Positions 17,461 through 25,028 of a DNA stretch of 64,000 bases are shown piece after piece. The first letter of the stretch is position 1. Each line of letters starts with the position of its first letter. Position numbers and translations under genes: made by a program. The DNA is taken from positions 1 to 64,000 of the forward strand of contig CACBBU010000004.1 in the NCBI GenBank assembly GCA_902537615.1. Direction: 5' to 3'. Source of the DNA: an uncultured Alphaproteobacteria bacterium (lineage in GTDB: Bacteria > Pseudomonadota > Alphaproteobacteria > Methylaequorales > Methylaequoraceae). A model generated the notes under the pieces. It saw nothing but the letters and a program-made list of their open reading frames with translations, was not told where the DNA came from and searched no databases.

Positions 17461-18261
17461 ATGATGGCTGAAGCTGAAAAAAAAACACCTACATCTAATT
17501 TTCTAATTAAAATTGATAAAATTAGAAAAAGGTCATATGCAAGCTCTATATTCTTAAAACCAGATGATGTTATAGTTGCTTTAAATAATCAGTTTTATAC
17601 CTATGGAGAAAAAAAATTCATTGAAGAACTAAAAGATCTAAAAAAAACTAATGAACGTGCTGTTCTGACAATACTAAGAAACGATCTTTTTATTGATATA
17701 ATTGTAGAAAACAGTCTTGGGTGTGGTTTTATAACAACTGACAGTAATGAAACAGAAAAAATAAAAGACAGATTTTCAAAAAAGAATAACTATGATATTG
17801 ACGAACTTAACGAATACATCGCAATGAGAGATGTTTACAGAAGATATGATGTGTATGAAAATAGTAACTCACTATCTGCTGGTCTGTTTCCCCCTCTTTG
17901 GTTGGCGTATTCTAGAAAATGGTGGGTTTTGTTAGCATTTTCAATATTATTTTTTATGCTATTTTCTGTAAACTTCTTTTTATTCCTACTTGGGTGGGTC
18001 TTGACATCAGTTTATTGTTACAAAGCTCAATTAAATCTCTTATTTAGTTTTTCAATGCTTGAAGGAAAAGCTTTTAGTATGAAATTTGCTGCTAAATCTA
18101 TAGACGAGGCTCAAGGCTTAATAAGAAATATTGACCCAAAGTCACGCTTTATGTATACAAAGTTAGATGACCCACAAATAGATGAAGATTCCACTGAAAA
18201 TACTAAAAAAAATGAAGAAAAATCAAACATTATTGATGAAAAATCTGAAGCTTTAGTATAA
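17461..18261 (+). CDS. PDZ-like domain plus membrane hairpin protein, unknown function
   Basis: Residues about 12-85 (LKPDDVIVALNNQFYTYGEKKFIEEL...AVLTILRNDLFIDIIV) have the order of strands and the turn of a PDZ domain without a protease. A later part (about 140-215, PPLWLAYSRKWWVLLAFSILFFMLF...) resembles DUF2628-type membrane proteins with two or three helices. The tail is acidic. ATG 17461 is followed by a second ATG at 17464; either may serve. It sits 6 bp after the coiled-coil gene and 33 bp before the RRF-like gene, in the flhB-distal group. Confidence 0.6.
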   Translation: MMAEAEKKTPTSNFLIKIDKIRKRSYASSIFLKPDDVIVALNNQFYTYGEKKFIEELKDLKKTNERAVLTILRNDLFIDIIVENSLGCGFITTDSNETEKIKDRFSKKNNYDIDELNEYIAMRDVYRRYDVYENSNSLSAGLFPPLWLAYSRKWWVLLAFSILFFMLFSVNFFLFLLGWVLTSVYCYKAQLNLLFSFSMLEGKAFSMKFAAKSIDEAQGLIRNIDPKSRFMYTKLDDPQIDEDSTENTKKNEEKSNIIDEKSEALV

Positions 18262-18294
18262 AATAAACTATATTTAATCAATAGTTTTATAGAA

Positions 18295-18894
18295 ATGGCA
18301 GAGCAATATTCAGTTCAAGCAGAAAATTTAATGAAAACTGCCGTTGAGGAGTACGTTGATGCTTTGAAAGATATCAAGGCTACCGATGCAAACTTGACTG
18401 TTATCAGAAATATCAGAATTAGTATAAGTGGAAAACCAAGAAGGCTTGTAGATGTAGCTGACTTAAGAAAAACTGATGATCCTCACCTTCTAGAACTTTT
18501 AGTTTTTAACACTGAACACATTGACTTATTAGTAGAGAAGATTGATGAGGCTGGTTTTAGTAACGAAATTGATGGACAATTTATCAGAATAAATGTTCCG
18601 GATCCATCATATAAACAACTAATGGAAGTCGTTGATGATTTAAACAGAAAAAAAAATTCAGCTATGGGAAGACTTACTAAAGCTAAATCTGAAGCTACAA
18701 GTAGAGCAAGGACAGCTGTTGAAAATGAATTTATTGCCCAAGGAGTTGCTAGTGCTGCTTCCAAAAAATGTGAAGAGTATTATGAAAATTATGGCGATCA
18801 AATAAAGGATTTAACCATGGAAAAAATTGAGTCCATTCTTGGCGCAGAATATTTTGAAAAATATAAAACGGAAGAATTAGATCTTAATATTTAA
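18295..18894 (+). CDS. Ribosome-recycling-factor-like protein in the flagellar cluster
   Basis: At 199 residues it is close to RRF (about 185). The order of elements fits RRF: an N-terminal helix (ENLMKTAVEEYVDALKDIKAT), a beta domain with DVADLRKTDDPHLLELLVFN and a loop equivalent to DLGxNxxxDGxxIRxxxP (GFSNEIDGQFIRINVPDPS). A KQLMEVVDDLNRKK helix follows, and a final helix (DLTMEKIESILGAEYFEKYK). The ribosome-contacting Arg-rich helix of true RRF (RNIRRDAN type) is not kept. It is therefore probably a paralogue with another role, not the housekeeping frr, which normally sits by pyrH. The resemblance is my reading and needs a profile search. Confidence 0.5.
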   Translation: MAEQYSVQAENLMKTAVEEYVDALKDIKATDANLTVIRNIRISISGKPRRLVDVADLRKTDDPHLLELLVFNTEHIDLLVEKIDEAGFSNEIDGQFIRINVPDPSYKQLMEVVDDLNRKKNSAMGRLTKAKSEATSRARTAVENEFIAQGVASAASKKCEEYYENYGDQIKDLTMEKIESILGAEYFEKYKTEELDLNI

Positions 18895-19733
18895 ACATTA
18901 AGACTAAAAGAACTCTTTTTACCAATATTTTCAATGTCTAAATACTTTATTCTAGAGGATAGAGGTTTGTTTTCTAAAGATTTACTTTCATCTTCGCTTG
19001 GGCTCCACTGTGGGTAGGAAAAATTAATTTCCCTAAACTTTTCTTCATTATCAATTGATATTTTTTTAGTCTTCTTTTCTAAAAAATTCTCACGCTTTTT
19101 ATTGGAACTCTTCAAAATATTAGAATCAATTTCTTTGATTTTTTTGTTTTTAGGAATGTCTAATTGTTTATCTTTTCCAATAATATTTACATCAGGTGCA
19201 CTAGGTATTGAGTCTGCTTTTTTTTCGGTCACTATATTTGAGAGCGACTGCTTTTGAATATCATTTTTTTGATGAATTCCAGAATATTGAATATAGAGCT
19301 TTTTATTATCATTATTGGTTACATCATTTTTTTTTGAAATTTGTTTTAATTCCTCTTCATCATTTTTCCAAATATCACTGATACCTGTGGCGTCTAAAGC
19401 TAATTCAGTTGGAGTTTTATCAAAGATCTTGTTGAAAACCCAGTTTCCAAAACCGGCTATTGCACCAAAGGGTCCCCCATACAAGAATCCTCCTAAACTA
19501 TTTTGAATCAAGTCTCTATCAGATTCATTATTTTCTGAATTCACACTGGAATAAATTCCACTTATCAATGGAAGGTTTTGCAAAGGATTAACTAAACCCT
19601 TAAACCAACTCCAAAATGAAAATCTATCTTTTTCTGATTCTTGAGAAGATGAATTCTTTGTAACTAACTTATCAGAATTCTCACTGTTTAAATTAAGTTT
19701 TTTGTTATAAAATGGGCTTTTTTCAATAATCAT
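18891..19733 (-). CDS. Conserved alphaproteobacterial protein of unknown function, third gene of the motAB operon
   Basis: This is a 280-residue protein. A conserved-looking N-terminal core (about 38-120) contains FWSWFKGLVNPLQNLPLISGIY, a glycine-rich GGFLYGGPFGAIAGFGNWVF stretch that could be membrane-associated, and LDATGISDIW. The rest is a low-complexity Lys/Ser/Asn tail. The NPLQ-P-(V/I)SxIY pattern is known to me from uncharacterised alphaproteobacterial proteins. It begins 8 bp after the motB stop and should be transcribed from the motA sigma-54 promoter. It converges on the RRF-like gene with a 4-bp TTAA stop overlap. Confidence 0.6.
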   Translation of the reverse strand: MIIEKSPFYNKKLNLNSENSDKLVTKNSSSQESEKDRFSFWSWFKGLVNPLQNLPLISGIYSSVNSENNESDRDLIQNSLGGFLYGGPFGAIAGFGNWVFNKIFDKTPTELALDATGISDIWKNDEEELKQISKKNDVTNNDNKKLYIQYSGIHQKNDIQKQSLSNIVTEKKADSIPSAPDVNIIGKDKQLDIPKNKKIKEIDSNILKSSNKKRENFLEKKTKKISIDNEEKFREINFSYPQWSPSEDESKSLENKPLSSRIKYLDIENIGKKSSFSLNV

Positions 19734-19741
19734 AAAAGTAA

Positions 19742-20920
19742 TCAGTAATTAATTTCAATTTCTATTCTTCTGTTTTTTTCACGACCCTTAACGTCCTCGT
19801 TACTTGCAACAGGTTGTGTTTCTCCATAACTTATAGCTTTCATTCTATCTGGCTTAAGTTTACCGGAACTTGCCAATTCTTGAACCACTGATGATGATCT
19901 AGCAGCAGCTAAGTCCCAGTTATCTCTATAAATAGATCCAAACGTTAATGGTTTATTGTCTGTGTGTCCTGAAACAAGTATTTCACTTCTTCCCTTTTCA
20001 TTCACTTCTGCAATTTTTGCCATTATTTTTTTTGCTTTACCTGTAAGTTCGGCAGAGCCGGATTTAAAGGCACCACCAGATCCAACGGTAATAATAACTT
20101 TGTCATCTTTTCTTTCAATATCTATTAAACCCTGACCAATTTCTTCTTTAAGAGCAACCTTAAATTTATCTTCAGCTAATTGAGCCTTTTTCTCCTCTTG
20201 CTTAGCAGTTTCCTCTGATTCACCACTATTAATTCCTTCCTGAGATTGAGCATCTTGTTTTCCTTTAGCTGATGAGGCTGTGGCCAACATCGCAAGCTGT
20301 TTATCCATTCCACCAATTAAAACTTCTGTTTCAGATTTTCCTGAGCCAGCTTTTGCTGATTCAATAGAATTCAATGTTTCCTGAAGAAGGTTTGGTAGTT
20401 CCCTTTCATCAGCCTTGGTAGGTGTAAAATTTACAACTACTTTATCTCCAAGAACTTCAACGTCAATATCACCTCTAGAAATTGCGTCTTTAATATTTTC
20501 AGCTAATTCTTTAGCATCCTCATTTTCTCCATCATCCTTTGTATTGTCTTGTTTTTTTGTTTGAAGCTCAACCTTTGGTTGATCTGTTTCTGTGGTTTGT
20601 TGTTTAAGGTTTTCTTGAACAGATGGTGTTGGATTAGGACTAAAGCTTAATGAAAGTACTGTAGTTCCTTTAGGCTGCTCTACAACGGGAACTACCCTTT
20701 GTATTCCAAATGCATTTTTTAAACTTCCACTTATTTGTTTGAACTTGGGAACATTAAATTCAGCAAAGGAAAGAATCAAAACAAAGAATGCCATAAGAAG
20801 CGTCGCCATGTCAGCAAAAGTAGCCATCCATGCAGGAGCTCCTTTAGGGGGACACTCTTCACATTCATGCTCCTCTTCCTCAGTCGTTTCCTTTTTTTTT
20901 TCTTTAGCCTCTTCTGCCAT
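19742..20920 (-). CDS. motB: Flagellar motor stator protein MotB (PomB-like)
   Basis: The 392-residue stator subunit has an acidic N-terminus with a CEEC pair. A single membrane helix APAWMATFADMATLLMAFFV carries the ion-binding Asp at residue 37. The plug/linker follows (FNVPKFKQISGSLKNAFGIQ), very close to PomB of Vibrio, and a long variable region precedes a C-terminal OmpA-like peptidoglycan-binding domain (ILVSGHTDNKPL...RNRRIEIEI). Similarity to PomB suggests sodium coupling, which is inference. It lies 12 bp after motA. Confidence 0.93.
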   Translation of the reverse strand: MAEEAKEKKKETTEEEEHECEECPPKGAPAWMATFADMATLLMAFFVLILSFAEFNVPKFKQISGSLKNAFGIQRVVPVVEQPKGTTVLSLSFSPNPTPSVQENLKQQTTETDQPKVELQTKKQDNTKDDGENEDAKELAENIKDAISRGDIDVEVLGDKVVVNFTPTKADERELPNLLQETLNSIESAKAGSGKSETEVLIGGMDKQLAMLATASSAKGKQDAQSQEGINSGESEETAKQEEKKAQLAEDKFKVALKEEIGQGLIDIERKDDKVIITVGSGGAFKSGSAELTGKAKKIMAKIAEVNEKGRSEILVSGHTDNKPLTFGSIYRDNWDLAAARSSSVVQELASSGKLKPDRMKAISYGETQPVASNEDVKGREKNRRIEIEINY

Positions 20921-20932
20921 TTGTTTCTATTC

Positions 20933-21703
20933 CTAAGCTGCGGCTGACTCAATTAGTTTTTGTTTTTCTTTAGGAGGGAGGTTTGCCACTAACTGATCTT
21001 GAATATTTCTTGGACTTTCGCCTCTAGAGATAAATTGCAAACCTGTAATTATCATTTCTCTGTAGGTAGTTTCATAAGCAGAGTATCCTTTTAATTTTAT
21101 AACTAAAGGCATGAATATTGTATTTGCGATCATTGCACCATAAAGTGTTGTCAAAAGGGCAACAGCCATTGCTGGACCGATGGCTTTTGGATCTGCCATA
21201 TTTCCTAGCATTGCTACTAAGCCTACAAGTGTTCCAATCATTCCCATAGCAGGAGCTATATCTACCCATGATTGACAAACACCTATATTTTTTTCATGTC
21301 TAGTTTGCATAGATTTTAATTCTTTCTTTAATTGAACCGTTAGCTTTTCTTCATCTGCTCCATCAACAAGCATTTGAAGTCCGCTATCAAAAAAAGCATC
21401 GGGAGTTTCTTGACCTTCTAAAGCCATCATACCATCTTTCCTGGCAATGCCCGCGAGTTCAACAATACGTGTTATTAATTCGTCCATTTTTTTTACAGGA
21501 GGTTTAAATGCTTTTGCCATAGCGCCATATGCACCAAAATATACAGGAAGTGGAGCCGTGTACATCACAGCAAAAAAAGAACCACCAAAAACTATCAAAA
21601 TTGAGGGAACATCTATATAGGAGCCTAAGCCACCTGCTGAAATCATCGCACCTGCGATCATTCCTAAAGTCCCTAAAAAACCTATTAAAGTTGCTAAATC
21701 CAT
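20933..21703 (-). CDS. motA: Flagellar motor stator protein MotA (PomA-like)
   Basis: The 256-residue protein has four membrane helices and the MotA/TolQ/ExbB core. It opens MDLATLIGFLGTLGMIAGAMISAGG and continues SYIDVPSILIVFGGS, the PomA form. The loop with ELITRIVELAGIARKDG and the helix pair WVDIAPAMGMIGTLVGLVAMLGNM and AVALLTTLYGAMIAN follow. It is the proximal gene of motA-motB-19733 and is preceded by a sigma-54 promoter on the minus strand. The protein would contact FliG charged residues to make torque. Confidence 0.93.
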   Translation of the reverse strand: MDLATLIGFLGTLGMIAGAMISAGGLGSYIDVPSILIVFGGSFFAVMYTAPLPVYFGAYGAMAKAFKPPVKKMDELITRIVELAGIARKDGMMALEGQETPDAFFDSGLQMLVDGADEEKLTVQLKKELKSMQTRHEKNIGVCQSWVDIAPAMGMIGTLVGLVAMLGNMADPKAIGPAMAVALLTTLYGAMIANTIFMPLVIKLKGYSAYETTYREMIITGLQFISRGESPRNIQDQLVANLPPKEKQKLIESAAA

Positions 21704-21747
21704 TTATAATCCATTAACGTTTATATATATATATAAAATAATATTTT

Positions 21748-21763
21748 GGTATAGAAACTGCAA
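21748..21763 (+). promoter_or_regulatory. Weaker sigma-54-like element facing the Lcl-domain gene
   Basis: TGGTA-N6-CTGCA has correct GG/GC spacing but C in place of the first T of TTGC. The predicted start near 21774 would give a 44-base leader to the gene at 21818, mirroring the motA promoter on the other strand. Confidence 0.4.
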
Positions 21764-21775
21764 CTTTAATACCAA
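21760..21775 (-). promoter_or_regulatory. Sigma-54 promoter for motAB
   Basis: On the minus strand TGGTA-N6-TTGCA fits the -24/-12 consensus. The predicted start near 21749 gives a 46-base leader to motA. It overlaps a face-to-face plus-strand element inside the inverted repeat TTTTGGTAT/ATACCAAAA (21745-21778). Confidence 0.7.
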
Positions 21776-21817
21776 AATTGATTTTTTTTTAAATTTAGGC
21801 AATATTAATATTAAATC

Positions 21818-22291
21818 ATGCAAATTATATTTTTTACAATAGTTTTTAGTTTTTTTTCATTCGGAAACTCAATTTCATCTGATTTCATGGACAAAGGTTT
21901 CTATGTTATTGACTTAAAGAACAAAATTGAATGGCTTAAATGCACAACTGGTCAACAATGGAGTGATGAAAAACAAGATTGTTTAGGTTCACCTGTTAAA
22001 CTTGATTTTGAAGAAATTACGCTTGCGTTGGACATACTAAATCAAGAGATTGAAGGTGCTTGGAGACTTCCCAACAGAAAGGAACTTGAAACCTTAGTTT
22101 GTAGAAACTGTGAAGGAGCAAAAATTGATTCAGTGTTGTTCCCTCAGACTCCAGCTCAACCTTTTTGGACATCTCAACGAAATTGGTGGTCGCCGAAATT
22201 TTTCTGGTCTGTAAATTTTTTCACAGGTCATAGTTATGGACGTTTTGTTCCAGAAAAAAAACTTTTTGTAAGGTTTGTCAGAGATCGTTAA
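21818..22291 (+). CDS. Secreted Lcl C-terminal (DUF1566) domain protein
   Basis: This is a 157-residue protein with a signal-like N-terminus (MQIIFFTIVFSFFSFGNSIS). A DUF1566/Lcl domain follows: WLKCTTGQQWS, then the hallmark WRLPNRKELETLV, PFWTSQ and a final FVRFVRD. Cysteines at CTTGQ...DC and CRNC could form disulfides, which fits an exported protein. The exact role is unknown; members occur as extracellular, sugar- or surface-binding modules. It faces motA across a shared sigma-54 region, so it may be a flagellar-regulon gene. Its end overlaps the next minus-strand gene by 4 bp (TTAA). Confidence 0.7.
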   Translation: MQIIFFTIVFSFFSFGNSISSDFMDKGFYVIDLKNKIEWLKCTTGQQWSDEKQDCLGSPVKLDFEEITLALDILNQEIEGAWRLPNRKELETLVCRNCEGAKIDSVLFPQTPAQPFWTSQRNWWSPKFFWSVNFFTGHSYGRFVPEKKLFVRFVRDR

Positions 22292-22488
22292 TTTTTAGAT
22301 TTAAAATATTCATAAACCTTGTATACAAAGACAAGTAACCCTAAAAAAAGCACAAAAATTGCTGCATTCCATGAGTTTACAAAGGAAAGGTAGTGTAACT
22401 TATCGTTCACAGTTAACGCTAAAATAATAATTAAGACAACTGCTACTAGGAAATATCTAATTATAGTGCATATTCTGCAATTTTTCAT
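22288..22488 (-). CDS. Small two-helix membrane protein with N-terminal Cys pair
   Basis: The 66-residue protein starts MKNCRICTIIRYF, with a CxxC pair at the membrane edge. Two membrane helices follow at about 11-27 and 40-60 (AAIFVLFLGLLVFVYKVYEYF), and a short basic tail. I do not recognise the function. It overlaps the upstream SPOR-domain gene by 4 bp (ATGA) and is probably cotranslated with it. Confidence 0.6.
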   Translation of the reverse strand: MKNCRICTIIRYFLVAVVLIIILALTVNDKLHYLSFVNSWNAAIFVLFLGLLVFVYKVYEYFKSKN

Positions 22489-23081
22489 TGTTTCTTAAAA
22501 AGACAACTTGTTTTCATTTTTTTTAAAAAGTCACATACTTTTTTTGCGTTACCAATATCATTTGTTTGAGAAATTAGTTTATAAAGCTTTTTTTGTTCAT
22601 CAAAATCTAAGTTAATTAAAAAACCAGGAAATTTTGTGCTAATTTTTTCCATAACGGAATTTTTTAAATCCTCAGCATTCTTTTTCTTTGAAAAGGCTCC
22701 TAACTGAATAAGGTAAATATCTGTTTTTTCTTTAGTAACTGAGATATTGTTTGTTGATTTTTTACTTACATTGGAACTACTTGGTATTTTTCCAGTTTTT
22801 GCAGAAAGTTTTTTTTCAATATTTTTTTTTTCTGTGTTAACGGATTTTTCTTCTATTTCTTCGGTATTTATTATTTTTTTTTCTACATTGGTGTGTTCTT
22901 TGTAAGTTGCGGTTTTTAGTTCTATTTCTTCAATATCTTGATTATGTAAAGTAATTTCAGCTTTATCATTTTGATCAATGTTGTCTTTATCTAATGAGAA
23001 ATTTCCTGTCAAATTTTTAACACCTAAAAAAATTAGGAAAAAAGACAAAGGGAAAATTATTAATGGTATTAATTTTATCAC
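22485..23081 (-). CDS. Membrane-anchored SPOR-domain protein
   Basis: The 198-residue protein has an N-terminal anchor (LIPLIIFPLSFFLIFLGVKNL) and a Lys/Glu/Thr-rich periplasmic linker. The C-terminal SPOR domain (about 122-196, IYLIQLGAFSKKKNAEDLKNSV...KLYKLIS...KKVCDFLKKM) is the type that binds denuded glycan strands at division or remodelling sites. A FtsN-like or pole-remodelling role is possible; no FtsN core is seen. It is divergent from rpoN across 169 bp holding a FleQ box. Confidence 0.75.
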   Translation of the reverse strand: MIKLIPLIIFPLSFFLIFLGVKNLTGNFSLDKDNIDQNDKAEITLHNQDIEEIELKTATYKEHTNVEKKIINTEEIEEKSVNTEKKNIEKKLSAKTGKIPSSSNVSKKSTNNISVTKEKTDIYLIQLGAFSKKKNAEDLKNSVMEKISTKFPGFLINLDFDEQKKLYKLISQTNDIGNAKKVCDFLKKMKTSCLFKKQ

Positions 23082-23160
23082 GGTTTAATTTTATCAAATA
23101 TGTCACAAATCTCTTAGGATTACCAAACAAAAAAATAGTTATTAGTGTTTTACATGAAAA

Positions 23161-23176
23161 TGTCATGTTTCTGACA
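23161..23176. promoter_or_regulatory. FleQ-box-like palindrome upstream of rpoN
   Basis: TGTCATGTTTCTGACA is the same TGTCA-N6-TGACA design as the site in front of the FleQ-like gene. Further TGTCA half-sites occur at 23101, 23186 and 23222 in the same 169-bp region. It suggests that rpoN belongs to the FleQ-like regulator's targets. Confidence 0.55.
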
Positions 23177-23250
23177 TAGCAGGTATGTCAAATTTAAATT
23201 TTGCATTCCTTTAAAAAAAGTTGTCAAATTAGAATGAAAGGAGAAAAAGA

Positions 23251-24702
23251 ATGCAAATATCTCAAAATTTAAAGTTGAAACAAAGTCAGTCGTTAGTAAT
23301 GACACCTCAACTTCAACAAGCAATAAAACTACTTCAATTAAATAATTTGGAGCTATCTAATTTAATAAATAAAGAATTAGAAGAAAATCCTTTCCTTGAA
23401 AATGAATCATCAGAGGAATTTAAAGAGGTCTCAGATGACAAAACAGAAGATTTGAGTGAATCCTTTTCATCTGGAGAATCCATTTCTGATGAACCAAAGA
23501 ATGATTATGAGAATAGATGGGATACAGATTCTTTTCAAACATATGAAAATAAAAATTCAAACTATGATTCCATTGATCCCGGGTCAGTTTTAGAACAAAC
23601 TCTTTCAGAAAAAGTATCTTTGAAGACTATTTTAAAAAGTCAGGCCCAGTTAGAGTTTTCAAACGATACTGAAAAAAAAATTTCTGAATTACTTATTGAC
23701 TACATTGAGCCAAGTGGTTGGTTTTTACAGTCTATCGAAGAATTAGAATCTTTTAGTGGTTACAATAAAAATCAAATTAAAGATGTATTATTTAGAATGC
23801 AAAAATTTGAACCAAGTGGAGTATTTGCTAGAAATCTTAAAGAATGCCTAATATTACAATTAGAAAACCAGGGAATTCTTACAGAAAAAAATAAAATAAT
23901 TATTGAGAATCTTGAAATGTTAGGTGAAGGTAATCTGAGAGAGCTTCAAAAACTATGTTCAATAAAAGAAGAAGAATTAAAAGAAATTATCCGGAAAATT
24001 AGATTATTGAATCCAAAGCCTGGTTTAAAATATTCAGAAGAAAACATTGATTTATTGAGTCCAGATGTCATAGTTTCAAAAAATAAAAACAATTGGTCGG
24101 TTGAACTTAATAATAGTACTCTTCCAAAAATTACAGTTAACCAAGAATACGTTGATGAAATTGAAAGTTTAAAATGTTCGGATGGAGATAAAAAATTCAT
24201 TTCTGAGAATATTAACTCTGCAAAGTGGTTGCTCAAAGCTATTGAACAAAGAAATATTACCACACTTAAAATTAGCTCGGAAATAGTAAACCAGCAAAAA
24301 GAGTTTTTTGAAAAAGGTAAGAAATTTTTAAAACCTATGATTTTAAAAGATGTAGCAAAAAAAATTAATATGCATGAAAGTACAGTTAGTAGAGTTACTT
24401 CTAATAAGCTTATACTAACACCAAGAGGAATATATGAAATGAAGATATTTTTTAGTGCATCTATCAATAGTGTTACAGAGGGTGAAAGTCACTCTGCCGC
24501 ATCAGTCAGAGAATCACTTAAGAAACTAATAAGTTCTGAGCCTGTCAATAACCCCCTCAGTGATGAAGCCTTAGTTAGTAAACTTCAACATGAGGGAATA
24601 AATCTGGCGAGAAGAACAGTTGCTAAATATAGGGAGTTATTGAATATTCCATCTTCGTCTATAAGAAGAAGAATGATGAAAATACAACATTTAAATATTT
24701 GA
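23251..24702 (+). CDS. rpoN: RNA polymerase sigma-54 factor RpoN
   Basis: The 483-residue protein has region I (MQISQNLKLKQSQSLVMTPQLQQAIKLLQL) for activator response and an acidic region II. The core-binding region comes next, then the -12-binding HTH (MHESTVSRVTSNKL) and the RpoN box ARRTVAKYRE near residue 455, which reads the -24 element. An AAAGGAG site precedes the ATG. The usual downstream lptB-rpoN-hpf order is absent. Placement inside the flagellar region, with six sigma-54 promoters nearby, points to a largely flagellar role. Confidence 0.96.
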   Translation: MQISQNLKLKQSQSLVMTPQLQQAIKLLQLNNLELSNLINKELEENPFLENESSEEFKEVSDDKTEDLSESFSSGESISDEPKNDYENRWDTDSFQTYENKNSNYDSIDPGSVLEQTLSEKVSLKTILKSQAQLEFSNDTEKKISELLIDYIEPSGWFLQSIEELESFSGYNKNQIKDVLFRMQKFEPSGVFARNLKECLILQLENQGILTEKNKIIIENLEMLGEGNLRELQKLCSIKEEELKEIIRKIRLLNPKPGLKYSEENIDLLSPDVIVSKNKNNWSVELNNSTLPKITVNQEYVDEIESLKCSDGDKKFISENINSAKWLLKAIEQRNITTLKISSEIVNQQKEFFEKGKKFLKPMILKDVAKKINMHESTVSRVTSNKLILTPRGIYEMKIFFSASINSVTEGESHSAASVRESLKKLISSEPVNNPLSDEALVSKLQHEGINLARRTVAKYRELLNIPSSSIRRRMMKIQHLNI

Positions 24703-24803
24703 TTTAATATCAAAATAAAAATTAATAATTTTTAAGGAATTGACTTTTTAAATTTTGTTATTTTTTTAAGATCAAAAAAATCTAATAATCAATTTTTGTA
24801 AAA

Positions 24804-24983
24804 TCAATTATACGTTACTTTTTTAAATTCACTTTCAAAAGCCTCAAGGAAATGAATCATTGGAAATGTTTCAGTCTTTTGGAGTTTGTCATCTTTGTAA
24901 TGCGATATTTTGATAAACATACTATTACAATTTAACTTTTCATCAACATTTACATTTTTCAAATTTTGTTTATTTAGACTCAT
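24804..24983 (-). CDS. Short ORF (59 residues) under a sigma-54 promoter, unknown function
   Basis: The ATG at 24983 has a strong AAGGAG ribosome site at the right distance and an excellent sigma-54 promoter 27-42 bp upstream. The protein begins MSLNKQNLKN and ends EFKKVTYN, is charged, has one Cys (residue 19), no membrane helix and no family I know. It is the only coding sequence in the 326-bp gap between rpoN and the transglycosylase; bases 24703-24803 are an AT-rich tail with no further feature. The promoter and ribosome site make it more credible than its length alone. Confidence 0.65.
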   Translation of the reverse strand: MSLNKQNLKNVNVDEKLNCNSMFIKISHYKDDKLQKTETFPMIHFLEAFESEFKKVTYN

Positions 24984-25009
24984 TTTATTCTCCTTGTTAG
25001 GTATATATG

Positions 25010-25025
25010 TGCAAATTTCCTGCCA
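25010..25025 (-). promoter_or_regulatory. Sigma-54 promoter for the 59-residue ORF
   Basis: On the minus strand TGGCA-N6-TTGCA with exact spacing. The predicted start near 24999 lies just before the AAGGAG ribosome site, giving a 16-base leader. It begins 4 bp after the end of the transglycosylase gene. Confidence 0.72.
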
Positions 25026-25028
25026 TAA

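Noticed and set aside
21745-21778. Rho-independent terminator (9-bp stem followed by a T-run)
   Set aside because: No plus-strand gene ends upstream, the stem has no GC-rich core, the loop is 16 bases, and the arms are explained by opposed sigma-54 elements.
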